Below the pieces are notes generated by a model, which worked only from the letters and a program-made list of their open reading frames with translations, had not been told where the DNA came from and did not search any database. Below are positions 6,702 through 15,863 of a stretch of DNA of 64,000 bases, piece by piece. A program made the position numbers and the translations under genes. Position 1 is the first letter of the stretch, and each line of letters begins with the position of its first letter. This DNA is from Halorientalis persicus. Its GTDB lineage: Archaea > Halobacteriota > Halobacteria > Halobacteriales > Haloarculaceae. Location of the stretch: assembly GCF_900110215.1 (NCBI RefSeq), contig NZ_FOCX01000005.1, positions 1-64,000 of the forward strand, read 5' to 3'.

Positions 6702-8936
6702 TCAGTACTGGAGCGTCGACTGGTTCACACGATAGATCGTCACGGCGTCGTTCTCGAACACGGGTTCAGTGGCGTCGTCGTCGTCGAACCGGTCGGTGCC
6801 GTACCGTGCGCGTTCCTCCGGACCGTAGTAGACGTACCGGACACCGTAGCGGTCGAGGAGGCGGTGGCGATCCGATCGGCTCCCGTTGAAGATGACATCA
6901 GCGTCGTCGACACGACGCCAGTAGGCGTCGGAATCTCGGAAGCCAGCCTCGTGTGCCCACCCGGCCACGGTGGGGACGCCGGTCAGACTCGACGGGGCGT
7001 TGATCCAGTCGTAGTCCGGGCCGGTCCCGGAGCCGGGCGCGGTCAGCAACGTTGGCGTCCCCGACTGATCGTCGAGCCAGGTAATCGCGGCCATCCGGTC
7101 CGGATATCGCTCCTCGGCGAACCCGAGCGAATCCAGTGTCGGGTCCGCGACGCTGTTGTGCGGTTCGCCGTCACCGTCGGTCCACTCGACCACTGCGGCT
7201 GCGCCGTAGAGACCGGTCGAGAGGACAAGCAGTGTCACGACGACCGGCCGGAGATCGACCCCACCGACCCTGGGGAGTGACGGCCCGTCGCCGTCGGACA
7301 GCAGGCGGCCGACGACGACGGCGGCGGCCACGCCGAACAACAGCCAGACCTCGGCGTAGGTCTTGAAGAAGGTGTTCACGCGCCCGATTCTCGTCGGTTC
7401 GTTCAGGTAGACGAGTTCTACCAGGACGACGAGGGCGAAGCCAGCGAGCGCGAGGACCGCCTCGTAGCCGACCGGGGTGTCGGCGTCGGAGCGGCGGGCC
7501 CGCTGGAGGACGAACCAGGCGACCAGCACGAGGATGGCGAACACGATCACGCCGGCAAAGCCCGAGAGGAGGTAGTTCACCATCGCGACTGCGCCGACGA
7601 CGATGCCGGCGCTCGTGCGGACCTCGGTGTCCGGCGTCAACCGGACCAGCAGGTACGGGACGAGAACGACGAGGAACGGGCCGTGGACGAGCAGGAGCGA
7701 TCCCAGCGAACTCCGGGTCGGGAGCACGGCGACGGAGAGGCCGGTGGTCGCCGAGACCGACCAGAACGGCAGCGACCACACCACTGCCAGGAGCGCGACG
7801 AGGCCTGTCGACAGCGTCGTCGCGAGCGCGCGCCCGTCTCGGACGAACCGGACGACCGGAGCGTCGCCGGACAGCGGGACGCGTTCGCGCAGGCGGTCGA
7901 AGCCCAGCGACACGGGCGACGCGGGGGTAAAGTACAGTGTCAGCCAGACGAGGCCGAGAAGGATCGGGAGCGACCAGCCGTTCGTCACGGTCACGAAGCC
8001 GGCGATGGCCGGGACCAGTCCGAACACGACGGCCTGTCGGTACCGTCGCTTCTCCGCGTTCGTCCCGAAGTACGCGTACAGACAGGCGACGGCCAACAGC
8101 GAGAACGGTGCCGCGAGCATATGCGCGTGCAGGTCGCCGTTGAGGTAGGCAAAGAGCGGGAACTCGGTTATGGTTCCCGGCACGACGCGACTGGCTGGCC
8201 AGTAGTCCAGTCCCCCGATCGCCGCGGTGACCGAGCCGGTTCCGAGATTCCGGAGAAAGCGAACGGTGGGGAGGAAGTTGCTCGCGAAGCCGACGAAGAA
8301 GGCAGCGGCGAGCCCGGCGGTGCGACCGGCGTCCCAGCGCCGGCCGATGGCCCCTGCCAGCCCGTAGGCGGCAGTCACCAGCGCCGCGTAGAAGGTGGCC
8401 AGCGAGAGGTTGTAAGCGAGCCGTGCGGGCGTGCCGGTGAGTCGCGCCAGCAGCGAGGCCGTGAACTGCCCGCCGTAGTAGTAGCTGAACGGCTCGCCGG
8501 CGAACCACATATCTTCGGCCGGCAGGGCCGTCGCTCTGAGGTGTGCACGGAGCAAGCCGAAATCGAGGAACTTCTCGCCGCTCGCCGGGTCGACGGCCGG
8601 ATCGAAGGCACGGAGCGTGAGCAGAAAGACGAACGCGAGCACGAAGAGACCGTAGGCGGGCAGGCCGGCCCGGAACCGGTCGCGCCAGTCCGTCCGGCGG
8701 GCCGTGACGACAGTGGCCAGCCCCAGCACTGTGAGGCCGGCCACGAGCCCGGCCGTGATCGAGCGGTGGCCGATCCAGAGCGCGACGCTACCAACCACGA
8801 ACAGTGCGGCCGGGACGCCGAAGGCGGGCGCGTAGCGGCCGAGGTTCGCGAGCGGTCCGATCGTGATCAGTCCACCGGCCAGCCCGAGGACGAGACAGAC
8901 CACCAGCCAGCCGACGACGACATCGAGGGGAATCAC
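6702..8936 (-). CDS. DUF2298 (YYY-domain) polytopic membrane protein
   Basis: A 744-residue integral membrane protein with more than a dozen hydrophobic segments. SYYYGGQF near residue 150 gives the Chlor_Arch_YYY domain its name, and NGDLHAHM in the middle is a second family hallmark. The ends of the early loops carry acidic residues, a layout reminiscent of GT-C glycosyltransferases, so a lipid-linked sugar transfer role is plausible but unproven. A soluble C-terminal region of about 150 residues after the last membrane segment (WTDGDGEPHNS onwards) probably faces outside. It is in line with the DUF255 gene upstream (53 bp gap). Confidence 0.85.
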   Translation of the reverse strand: MIPLDVVVGWLVVCLVLGLAGGLITIGPLANLGRYAPAFGVPAALFVVGSVALWIGHRSITAGLVAGLTVLGLATVVTARRTDWRDRFRAGLPAYGLFVLAFVFLLTLRAFDPAVDPASGEKFLDFGLLRAHLRATALPAEDMWFAGEPFSYYYGGQFTASLLARLTGTPARLAYNLSLATFYAALVTAAYGLAGAIGRRWDAGRTAGLAAAFFVGFASNFLPTVRFLRNLGTGSVTAAIGGLDYWPASRVVPGTITEFPLFAYLNGDLHAHMLAAPFSLLAVACLYAYFGTNAEKRRYRQAVVFGLVPAIAGFVTVTNGWSLPILLGLVWLTLYFTPASPVSLGFDRLRERVPLSGDAPVVRFVRDGRALATTLSTGLVALLAVVWSLPFWSVSATTGLSVAVLPTRSSLGSLLLVHGPFLVVLVPYLLVRLTPDTEVRTSAGIVVGAVAMVNYLLSGFAGVIVFAILVLVAWFVLQRARRSDADTPVGYEAVLALAGFALVVLVELVYLNEPTRIGRVNTFFKTYAEVWLLFGVAAAVVVGRLLSDGDGPSLPRVGGVDLRPVVVTLLVLSTGLYGAAAVVEWTDGDGEPHNSVADPTLDSLGFAEERYPDRMAAITWLDDQSGTPTLLTAPGSGTGPDYDWINAPSSLTGVPTVAGWAHEAGFRDSDAYWRRVDDADVIFNGSRSDRHRLLDRYGVRYVYYGPEERARYGTDRFDDDDATEPVFENDAVTIYRVNQSTLQY

Positions 8937-8989
8937 CCGTTCTCGGGTGGATGGCTCACAGCGCGGTCACAAAAGCACGGCGGCACCCG

Positions 8990-11131
8990 TCAATCTCCTG
9001 TCTCGAACCACTCTAGCGCCGCTCCGATGTCGTGGCGCGGCGGCGAGCAGGTGAACGCCCGGCAGGCGTACACCGTCGGTTCGCCGTCCCGTGCGCTCCG
9101 GTCGGCCCAGATCGGCGGCGCCTCGTCGAGATCGAGTCGGGCGAGCCACTCCGCCAGCCCGTCGGCGGTCGGCGGCCGGCGCGTCAGGATCCGACCCGGG
9201 AGGTAGGCCTCGCCGACGGCCGCCCGCCAGTCCTCGGGGAGGGGGTCGGCGGCGACGGTGAGTTCGTGACCGCCGTGTTCGTAGCCGTCGGCGGCCAGTA
9301 CGAGCGACGCGTGCCGGAGCGGGTCGGACTCGATCTCGTCGCCGTGGGTCGCCAGGACGGTCTCGGCGATATCGGCGAACCCGTCACGGGGGCGGAAGTG
9401 ATCGAGCGCGAGCAACAGATCGGCGGCGACGCCGGCGCTGGCGGGCGTCGACTGGTCGGTGAGCTCCTGCGGTCGCGCGACCAGCCCCTCGCCGTCGGCC
9501 GGCGTGAAGTACAGCGTTCCCGCGTCGGCGTCCCAGAAGTTCGCCTCGATAGCCCGCGCGAGATCCAGCGCGAACGCGAGGTGGTCGAGGTCGCCCGTGG
9601 CCTGATACAGGTCGAAGGCACCCCGCGCGAGGAAGGCGTAGTCTTCGAGGTAGCCGTCGACGCTCACGTCGCCGTCCTTGTACCGCCGGGCGAGCCGTTC
9701 TTCCTGTTCGTCCCACAGATGCTCCCTGAGAAATGCCAGTGCGTCGACGGCTGGCTCGGTGGCCTCGGGGCCTGCCACGAGGCCGGCCTCGGCGTAGGCC
9801 GACAGCATCAATCCGTTCCAGCCCGCGAGGATCTTCTCGTCGCGGCGGGGCCGCGGTCGCTGTTCGCGGGCCGCGTGGACGGCGGTCGTCGTCTCGTCGA
9901 GGACGCGCTCCACCGTGTCTGAGTCGAGGTCGTACGCGTCGGCGAGGTCGCCGATCTCCGCGACGACGGTCAGCACGGTCCGGCCCTCGAAGTTGCCCGG
10001 TTCGGTGACGCCGTAGCGGTCACAGAACAGGTCTGCGGCGGTGTCCGGGTCCACGGTATCGAAATCCGCCCCGGCGACGGCCTCCTCGACTTCCGCGGGC
10101 GTCCAGACGTAGAACGCACCTTCCTCTCGCTCGCCGGACTCGCCCTCGCTCTGGGCGTCGAGCGTGCTGAAGAAGCCGCCGTCGGGATGCTGGAGTTCAC
10201 GGGTGACGAAGTCGAGCGTGTCGAGTGCGTACTCGCGGTAGCGCTCGTCGCCGGTCGCCTGGTAGCCCGCCAGCAGCGCACGGGGGATCTCGGCGTTGTC
10301 GTACAGCATCTTCTCGAAGTGGGGCACGGTCCAGTCCCGATCCGTGCAGTAGCGGTGGAAGCCGCCGCCGACGTGATCGTAGAGGCCGCCCTCGATCATC
10401 GCGTCGAGCGCCTCGGTGGCGACCGTGCGGAACTCCTCGCGGCCCGTCCGACGGTGAGCCCGCAGGAGGACGTGAACGCGGCCCGCTTGGGGGAACTTCT
10501 GGCCGCGGCCCCAGCCGCCGTGGTCGCGGTCGGCACCGCGGAGGGCGGCCTGGGCGGCCGCGTCCAGGGCCTCCGATGGCGCTTCGCCAACCGATTCGGG
10601 CGTCTCTTCGAGTTCGCCTTTGACCGCGTTCGTCCACTTCTCGGCGCGCTGTTCGAGTCCGTCGCGTTCGGTCTCCCAGCTCTCGGTGATGTCTTCGAGC
10701 AACTGGCCGAAGCCGGGCATCCCGCGCTTGGATTCGGGCGGGAAGTACGTCCCGACGAAGAACGGCTCGCCCTCGGGTGTGAGGAACACGGAGAGGGGCC
10801 AGCCGCCGGTGCCCTGGGTCATCTGGCAGATGGACTGGTAGATCGAATCCAGGTCGGGGCGCTCCTCGCGGTCGACCTTGATCGGGACGAAGTGCTCGTT
10901 GAGTTTGCGGGCGATCTCGGGGTCCTCGAAGGACTCGTCTTCCATCACGTGACACCAGTGACAGGCCGAGTAGCCGATCGAGAGGAAGATCGGGTCGTCA
11001 CGGGCCTGGGCGGCCAGGAGTGCCTGCTCGTCCCACGGCTGCCAGTTGACGGGGTTGTCGGCGTGCTGGCGGAGATACGGACTCTCCTCGTCGTCGAGGC
11101 GGTTGCGGTCGGTGGGAGCCGCGTCGGTCAT
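8990..11131 (-). CDS. Thioredoxin-domain (DUF255, YyaL/SSP411-like) protein
   Basis: A 713-residue cytoplasmic protein. The N-terminus holds a thioredoxin-like domain with NPVNWQPW, the redox-type motif C57-HW-C60 and GGWPLSVFLTP. The rest is an (alpha/alpha)6-barrel like glycoside hydrolases and epimerases, marked by GGFHRYCTDRDWTVPHFEKM and LAGWNGLM. This is the architecture of YyaL and human SPATA20, whose substrate is unknown. An in-frame start 19 codons upstream exists, but MTDAAPTDRN is a normal haloarchaeal N-terminus. It is divergent from purD. Confidence 0.9.
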   Translation of the reverse strand: MTDAAPTDRNRLDDEESPYLRQHADNPVNWQPWDEQALLAAQARDDPIFLSIGYSACHWCHVMEDESFEDPEIARKLNEHFVPIKVDREERPDLDSIYQSICQMTQGTGGWPLSVFLTPEGEPFFVGTYFPPESKRGMPGFGQLLEDITESWETERDGLEQRAEKWTNAVKGELEETPESVGEAPSEALDAAAQAALRGADRDHGGWGRGQKFPQAGRVHVLLRAHRRTGREEFRTVATEALDAMIEGGLYDHVGGGFHRYCTDRDWTVPHFEKMLYDNAEIPRALLAGYQATGDERYREYALDTLDFVTRELQHPDGGFFSTLDAQSEGESGEREEGAFYVWTPAEVEEAVAGADFDTVDPDTAADLFCDRYGVTEPGNFEGRTVLTVVAEIGDLADAYDLDSDTVERVLDETTTAVHAAREQRPRPRRDEKILAGWNGLMLSAYAEAGLVAGPEATEPAVDALAFLREHLWDEQEERLARRYKDGDVSVDGYLEDYAFLARGAFDLYQATGDLDHLAFALDLARAIEANFWDADAGTLYFTPADGEGLVARPQELTDQSTPASAGVAADLLLALDHFRPRDGFADIAETVLATHGDEIESDPLRHASLVLAADGYEHGGHELTVAADPLPEDWRAAVGEAYLPGRILTRRPPTADGLAEWLARLDLDEAPPIWADRSARDGEPTVYACRAFTCSPPRHDIGAALEWFETGD

Positions 11132-11235
11132 GGGACGGGGTAGGCACGCCGGGCACTTGAGGGCGGGGACCCGGGATTGGGGGCCCACAGCAGGCTATGG
11201 CAACGCTTACGTGAGCGTAGTTCGCGGGCTTTCGT

Positions 11236-12525
11236 ATGACAGAGACCGTGCTGCTGGTGGGCGGTGGCGGTCGCGAGCACGCCATCGCTCGCGCGCTCGC
11301 CGATTCCGACGCCGACCTGTACGCCTGTGCCGGGAATCGAAACCCCGGCATCGCGGAGATCGCGGTTGGATTCGAGACACTGGACACGACGACGCCGCCT
11401 GCGGTCGTCTCCTACGCCGAGGACGTCGAGGCCGACCTCGCGGTCATCGGCCCGGAGGCGGCCCTCGAAGCCGGCGTCGCCGACGCGCTCGACGACGCGG
11501 GTATCTACACGTTCGGCCCGCAGGAAGAGGAGGCCCGCATCGAGACGGACAAGGGCTTCCAGCGACGCTTCATGGAGAAAGAGGACGTGCCGGGCTGTCC
11601 CGACTTCGAGGAGTTCCGGGACGCCGAGGCCGCCTGCGAGTACATCGACGAGTACGACGGCGACCTCGCGATCAAGCCCGCCGGCCTCACCGGCGGCAAG
11701 GGCGTTCGGGTCATGGGCGACCAGGTTGACGCCGAGGAAGCCAAGGCGTACATCCGCGATTCGGACTACGACCGGATCGTCCTCGAAGAGCGTCTGATCG
11801 GCGAGGAGTTCACGATCCAGGCGTTTGTCGCCAACGGCGAGTTGCGCGTCACGCCCGCCGTGCAGGACCACAAGCGCGCCTACGAGGGCGACGAGGGGCC
11901 CAACACCGGCGGGATGGGCAGTTACAGCGACGGCTCGCTGGAACTCCCGTTCATGACCGAAGACGAGTACCACGACGCGGTGGACGTACTGCGGGCCGTC
12001 GTCGACGCGCTCGAGGGCTACAAAGGGGTGCTGTACGGTCAGTTCATGCTCACCGCCGAGGGGATCAAGGTCGTCGAGTTCAACGCTCGCTTTGGCGACC
12101 CCGAGGCGATGAACACGCTGCCGGTACTGAACACGGACTTCCTCGACGTGCTGACCGCGGCCCGCGACGGCGAGAAACTCCCGAAACTTGAGTTCCAGCG
12201 CCAGGCTACCGTCTGTAAGTACGCCGTCCCCGACGGCTACCCGACCGACCCCGAGGCCGGAGCGAAAGTCCAGATCGATGCGGATTCGGCGGGCGAGGCT
12301 ATCCTCTTCTACGCCTCCGTCGACGAGCGCGACGACGGCATCTACACGACGACCTCCCGCTCGTTCGCGGTCGTCGGTGTCGCCGACTCGATCACCGAGG
12401 CCGAGGAAGTCGCCGAGGACGCCCTCCAGCGGGCCGGTACCGACGGCCTGCGCGTCCGCCACGACATCGGCAAACCCGATCTCGTCCAGCGCCGTATCGA
12501 CCACATGGCCGAGTTGCGCGACTAG
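11236..12525 (+). CDS. purD: Phosphoribosylamine-glycine ligase
   Basis: Catalyses the ATP-dependent joining of glycine to phosphoribosylamine, the second step of purine synthesis. The 429-residue length is normal. VLLVGGGGREHAIA is the N-terminal signature, KPAGLTGGKGV the ATP-grasp lysine/glycine loop, NTGGMGSYS the family-specific motif, and EFNARFGDPEAM supplies the metal-binding Glu and Asn. A short inverted repeat ACGCT/AGCGT sits at 11203-11218, just upstream. No other purine gene is adjacent, so it appears monocistronic. Confidence 0.96.
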   Translation: MTETVLLVGGGGREHAIARALADSDADLYACAGNRNPGIAEIAVGFETLDTTTPPAVVSYAEDVEADLAVIGPEAALEAGVADALDDAGIYTFGPQEEEARIETDKGFQRRFMEKEDVPGCPDFEEFRDAEAACEYIDEYDGDLAIKPAGLTGGKGVRVMGDQVDAEEAKAYIRDSDYDRIVLEERLIGEEFTIQAFVANGELRVTPAVQDHKRAYEGDEGPNTGGMGSYSDGSLELPFMTEDEYHDAVDVLRAVVDALEGYKGVLYGQFMLTAEGIKVVEFNARFGDPEAMNTLPVLNTDFLDVLTAARDGEKLPKLEFQRQATVCKYAVPDGYPTDPEAGAKVQIDADSAGEAILFYASVDERDDGIYTTTSRSFAVVGVADSITEAEEVAEDALQRAGTDGLRVRHDIGKPDLVQRRIDHMAELRD

Positions 12526-12584
12526 GCGAGGGGGTTCCCTGCTCCGGCCGATGGGTACCTTTGATATCGTTCGCCGACGAACGG

Positions 12585-13139
12585 ATGGCCGTGACCGACG
12601 ATCCAGCGACCGGGTCGGGGGACGAAGGGCGCGACGCGACCGGTGACACCGACCGGCCCGAACGACACGCGGCGACGACCGTCCACCCGACCGTGGGGCC
12701 CAAGAATTCCCTCCAGCACTGGCTGGAGGCGCGCAGTTTCGTCCGGGTCTGTCTCAACTACGTCCTGATCGTGCTCGCACGGATCGCGCCGAGCCTGCGG
12801 CTTAAAAGCTGGCTCTTGCGCCGCATCGGCGTCACCGTCGGCGAAGGGGTCTCGTGGGGACTGGAGGCGACGCCGGACGTGTTCTGGCCGGAACTGATCA
12901 CCGTCGAGGACCACGCCATCGTCGGCTACGACGCGACCTTGCTCTGTCACGAGTTCTTGCAGGAGGAGTACCGGACCGGCGAGGTCGTCGTCGGCGAGCG
13001 GGCGATGATCGGCGCGGGAGCAATCGTCCTGCCGGGCGTGGAGATCGGTGCCGGGGCACAGGTTGCGGCGAACTCGCTGGTAACCGAGGACGTCCCGCCG
13101 GAGACGACCGTCGCCGGTGTGCCGGCCGAAGAGATTTAA
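12585..13139 (+). CDS. Hexapeptide-repeat acyltransferase
   Basis: A 184-residue protein of the left-handed beta-helix acyltransferase superfamily (MaA/NodL/CysE-like). After an acidic 40-residue leader comes an amphipathic region, then hexapeptide coils best seen in IGAGAIVLPGVEIGAGAQV, and the usual end VAGVPAEEI. Such enzymes transfer acetyl or other acyl groups from CoA to sugars or amino acids; the acceptor here is unknown. A TTG at 12561 is an alternative start. It converges with mscS, the two stop codons sharing TTAA at 13136-13139. Confidence 0.85.
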   Translation: MAVTDDPATGSGDEGRDATGDTDRPERHAATTVHPTVGPKNSLQHWLEARSFVRVCLNYVLIVLARIAPSLRLKSWLLRRIGVTVGEGVSWGLEATPDVFWPELITVEDHAIVGYDATLLCHEFLQEEYRTGEVVVGERAMIGAGAIVLPGVEIGAGAQVAANSLVTEDVPPETTVAGVPAEEI

Positions 13140-13915
13140 TCCCGAATCCGGACGATCCCTTCGCGCAGGATCTGCTGATTGGGGATGATGTACTCGGTGC
13201 CGTCGTTCTCGACGTGGGTGACGAACAGGTCGACCTCCTGGACGATTCCCGTGCGGTCACCGACGCGGATCTCGTCGCCGATGCTGTAGGGTTCGTTCAG
13301 GAGGAGGTAGACGCCGGCCGCGCCGGCCGAGAGGAGGTCCCGGAAGGCCAGGCCGCCGAGGAAGATGATACCGAAGACGTAGGCGGCGAGCAGGATCAAG
13401 AGCGCGCGGGTGGCGACCCCGAGCTGGTTCAGCGCGATCAGGCCAGCGATGTAGAAGATGCTGTACTTGACCAGCGTCGGGATCAGGCCGGCTTCGGGCA
13501 GTTTGACGCCCCGCAGGTGTTCGCTGACCAGCAGGGCCGCCTTGTCCCCGACGACCAGGCCCGCGATGACAGCGAGGACGGCGATAAACACCTGCGGGAG
13601 GAAGGCCGCGAAGAAGGGCAGGACGGCGGCCATCACCAGCACCCCTGCCACGTCGAGCGCGGCGATGGTCGTCCCCAGATACACCGAGAAGGCCACGAGT
13701 TGCGAGAGCAGGCCGACCGTCGAGGTGCCCAGCCCCCGCGCGCTTCGCTCGAAGGCAGTTCCCTCGACCACTCCGGGCAGGCCGATCGCCCGCAGGGCTC
13801 GCTTGACGAACTGGCCCAGCAGGTACCCCGAGATCAGCCCGACGATGAAGATCGCGCTCGCAGCGAGAAAGGGTGAACTCGTCAGGTACCGCAGGACCGG
13901 CTCGTGCAGTGACAT
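13136..13915 (-). CDS. MscS-family small-conductance mechanosensitive channel
   Basis: A 259-residue membrane protein with about five hydrophobic helices and a small beta domain. The pore helix followed by FRDLLSAGAAGVYLLLNEPYSIGDEIRVGDRTG is the MscS signature, with EYIIPNQQI near the C-terminus. MscS channels release solutes when membrane tension rises during osmotic downshock. Its ATG overlaps the TGA of dacZ (ATGA), so the channel is translated from the cyclic-di-AMP synthase mRNA. That context suggests a shared role in osmotic homeostasis; direct nucleotide control of the channel is inference. Confidence 0.92.
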   Translation of the reverse strand: MSLHEPVLRYLTSSPFLAASAIFIVGLISGYLLGQFVKRALRAIGLPGVVEGTAFERSARGLGTSTVGLLSQLVAFSVYLGTTIAALDVAGVLVMAAVLPFFAAFLPQVFIAVLAVIAGLVVGDKAALLVSEHLRGVKLPEAGLIPTLVKYSIFYIAGLIALNQLGVATRALLILLAAYVFGIIFLGGLAFRDLLSAGAAGVYLLLNEPYSIGDEIRVGDRTGIVQEVDLFVTHVENDGTEYIIPNQQILREGIVRIRD

Positions 13916-14727
13916 CAGTACTCCTCCGGATCGAGTTCGAGGATCAGTTCACCGCCTTTGAACGCTCGGACGAGGCCGTCACTCTCACTCAGGACGATAG
14001 CCACGGCGTTACTGTCCCGCGTGATCGCCCCGGCCGCCATGTGCCGGGCACCGAGCCCCTTTGGGATGTCGACGCCCTCCGCGGAGGGTTCGAGGTAGCG
14101 ATACGCGGAGACGATCTTCCCGGAGTCGGAGATGACGAACGCCCCGTCCAGCCGGGAGAACTCCTTGAGCATCACGTTCACGATGGGGTCGCCGACGTGG
14201 ACGTGGGACTTCTCGAAGGGATTGTAGGAGAGCGGCCGGGACTTGTTCATCACTTTGCCGGCGTCGCCGACGACGAACAGCGCACCGACGGGTTTGCCCT
14301 TCTGGCCTTTCTTGCCGAGTTCGACGGCGACTTCGAGCACGTCACGGATGACGGCGGGTTCGGCCCGGGAGTTGACGAACAGGCCGTAGACGCCGGAGGG
14401 CGAGAAGTTGCTGGCCTTGACTCGCATCACCGTGTCGATGTCCTCGTCGAAGGTCTTGACGGCGCAGACGATCTCGTCCCCGTCGTCGACGAGTTCCTGG
14501 TCCATCGCGCCTTCGACCCCGTACCGGACGCGGCTCGACACGTCGCTGAATTCCAGTGGCAGTTCGACGAACTCCTCGGCTCCGACCGAGTCGTCCGGTG
14601 CGACGACCACGACCAGCGCGTCGTCCACGTCCTCGAAAGACTCGTAGAACGATGCACTCGGAGAAAACAGAAAGACAGCGTCCACTTCGGACACGAGACC
14701 CCCGAGTAGCTCACGCAAGTCGCTCAT
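13915..14727 (-). CDS. dacZ: Diadenylate cyclase (cyclic-di-AMP synthase)
   Basis: Archaeal DacZ makes cyclic di-AMP from two ATP; the second messenger controls osmotic and potassium balance. In the 270-residue protein the C-terminal half is the DisA_N (DAC) domain: LDGAFVIS contains the DGA motif, and GLGARHMAAGAIT is the equivalent of the RHR motif. The N-terminal 120 residues form the archaeal-specific domain. A longer upstream frame exists, but a TATA-like element 28 nt before the ATG at 14727 supports this start and a leaderless mRNA. The gene overlaps mscS by one base-sharing ATGA. Confidence 0.93.
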   Translation of the reverse strand: MSDLRELLGGLVSEVDAVFLFSPSASFYESFEDVDDALVVVVAPDDSVGAEEFVELPLEFSDVSSRVRYGVEGAMDQELVDDGDEIVCAVKTFDEDIDTVMRVKASNFSPSGVYGLFVNSRAEPAVIRDVLEVAVELGKKGQKGKPVGALFVVGDAGKVMNKSRPLSYNPFEKSHVHVGDPIVNVMLKEFSRLDGAFVISDSGKIVSAYRYLEPSAEGVDIPKGLGARHMAAGAITRDSNAVAIVLSESDGLVRAFKGGELILELDPEEY

Positions 14728-14750
14728 TGCTGTATCGACCCACCTTACCC

Positions 14751-14757
14751 GATTAAG
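14751..14757 (-). promoter_or_regulatory. TATA-like element of dacZ
   Basis: On the minus strand ACTTAATC is centred about 28 nt before the dacZ ATG, predicting a leaderless dacZ-mscS transcript. Confidence 0.5.
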
Positions 14758-14881
14758 TTTTGTGGCCTCGTCGTCCGTCCGTCTTCCGTCCGTCTGACTC
14801 GCGGGACCGGTTCCGGTCCCCGATGGGAACCCCCAGCGTTCGGAGACAGCGCTTTTACCCCCTGCCTCCGTGGGCCGTGGT

Positions 14882-15706
14882 ATGTCAGACCTGCCCGAGG
14901 ACCCAGGCCCGGCGACACAGCTGTACCGACACCGCACAGAGACCGTCTCCGAAGAACGGGGCTCGGGTCCGGCCATCGTCTTCGCCCACGGGACCCTGAT
15001 GGACTGGACGATGTTCGAACCCCAACTCCAGGCCCTCTCGGACGACTACCGGACCATCGCCTACAACCTCCGAGCCCGAACGGACCGGTTCCAGGGGCCG
15101 TACGACCTGGACGACCTGGCAGAGGACTGCCGCGTCCTCATGGACGCCAAAGGAATCGACTCCTGTGTCCTCGCGGGGATGTCGATGGGCGGGTTCATGG
15201 CCCTGCGCTTCGCGCTCGAATACCCCGACCTGCTCGACGGCATCGTCCTGATCGACAGCATGGCGACCCCCCACGACGAGGCCGAACAGGAGCAGTACGG
15301 CGACATGGTCGAGACGGCAAAAGCGGAGGGCGACGTGCCCGACTCGATGGCCGAAGCGGTCTCGCATATGCTGTTCGGACAGACCTCGATCGAGGAGCGC
15401 ACCGATCTGGTCGAACACTGGAAGGACCGCTGGCTGACCTACCCCGGCGAGGCCGTCCACGACGAAGTGAACTCCTGGCTCCACCGCCCCGGCGTCGAGG
15501 AGCGCCTGGACGAGATCGACGTGCCCGTCCTGATCACTCACGGCGCGGAGGACGTGTCCATCGAACCCGAACGCGCCGAGCCGATGGTCGACCAGCTTCC
15601 CGACGCTCGGATGGAGTTGATCCCCGAGGCCGGCCACTCCTCGAACACCGAAAACCCCGAGGCCGCAAACGCCGCGATCCGGGAGTTCCTCGAGGACGTG
15701 TACTGA
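14882..15706 (+). CDS. Alpha/beta-hydrolase
   Basis: A 274-residue soluble alpha/beta-hydrolase. The oxyanion segment is FAHGTLMDW, the nucleophile elbow GMSMGG holds the catalytic serine, HGAEDVSIEPE carries the acidic residue, and EAGHSSNTE the histidine. The fold resembles peroxidase/esterase-type members (for example 3-oxoadipate lactonase), but substrate cannot be called. ATG at 14882 is preferred over one four codons earlier. It is divergent from dacZ and has no operon partner. Confidence 0.88.
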   Translation: MSDLPEDPGPATQLYRHRTETVSEERGSGPAIVFAHGTLMDWTMFEPQLQALSDDYRTIAYNLRARTDRFQGPYDLDDLAEDCRVLMDAKGIDSCVLAGMSMGGFMALRFALEYPDLLDGIVLIDSMATPHDEAEQEQYGDMVETAKAEGDVPDSMAEAVSHMLFGQTSIEERTDLVEHWKDRWLTYPGEAVHDEVNSWLHRPGVEERLDEIDVPVLITHGAEDVSIEPERAEPMVDQLPDARMELIPEAGHSSNTENPEAANAAIREFLEDVY

Positions 15707-15834
15707 ACGCCAACCGGACCTCAGAGCGGCAGTCAGGTTTCGAGTCAGTCTCTCAAAAGACTCGTCGATCACCTTTCGATATGCCTCGAACCAGCTGGTT
15801 CGAGTCAGCTTTGGAAGCTGATACGACGACGAGG

Positions 15835-15841
15835 TTTATAT
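15835..15841 (+). promoter_or_regulatory. TATA box of the zinc-repeat gene
   Basis: TTTATAT is centred 26 nt before the ATG at 15864, a strong archaeal TATA box in leaderless spacing. Confidence 0.65.
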
Positions 15842-15863
15842 CACACAGTCTCCACTCGGCGAT

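Noticed and set aside
7683-9206. Long plus-strand open frame opposite the DUF2298 gene
   Set aside because: Composition is Arg/Gly/Glu-rich shadow; no start signal or motif; the minus-strand gene has coherent membrane helices and motifs.
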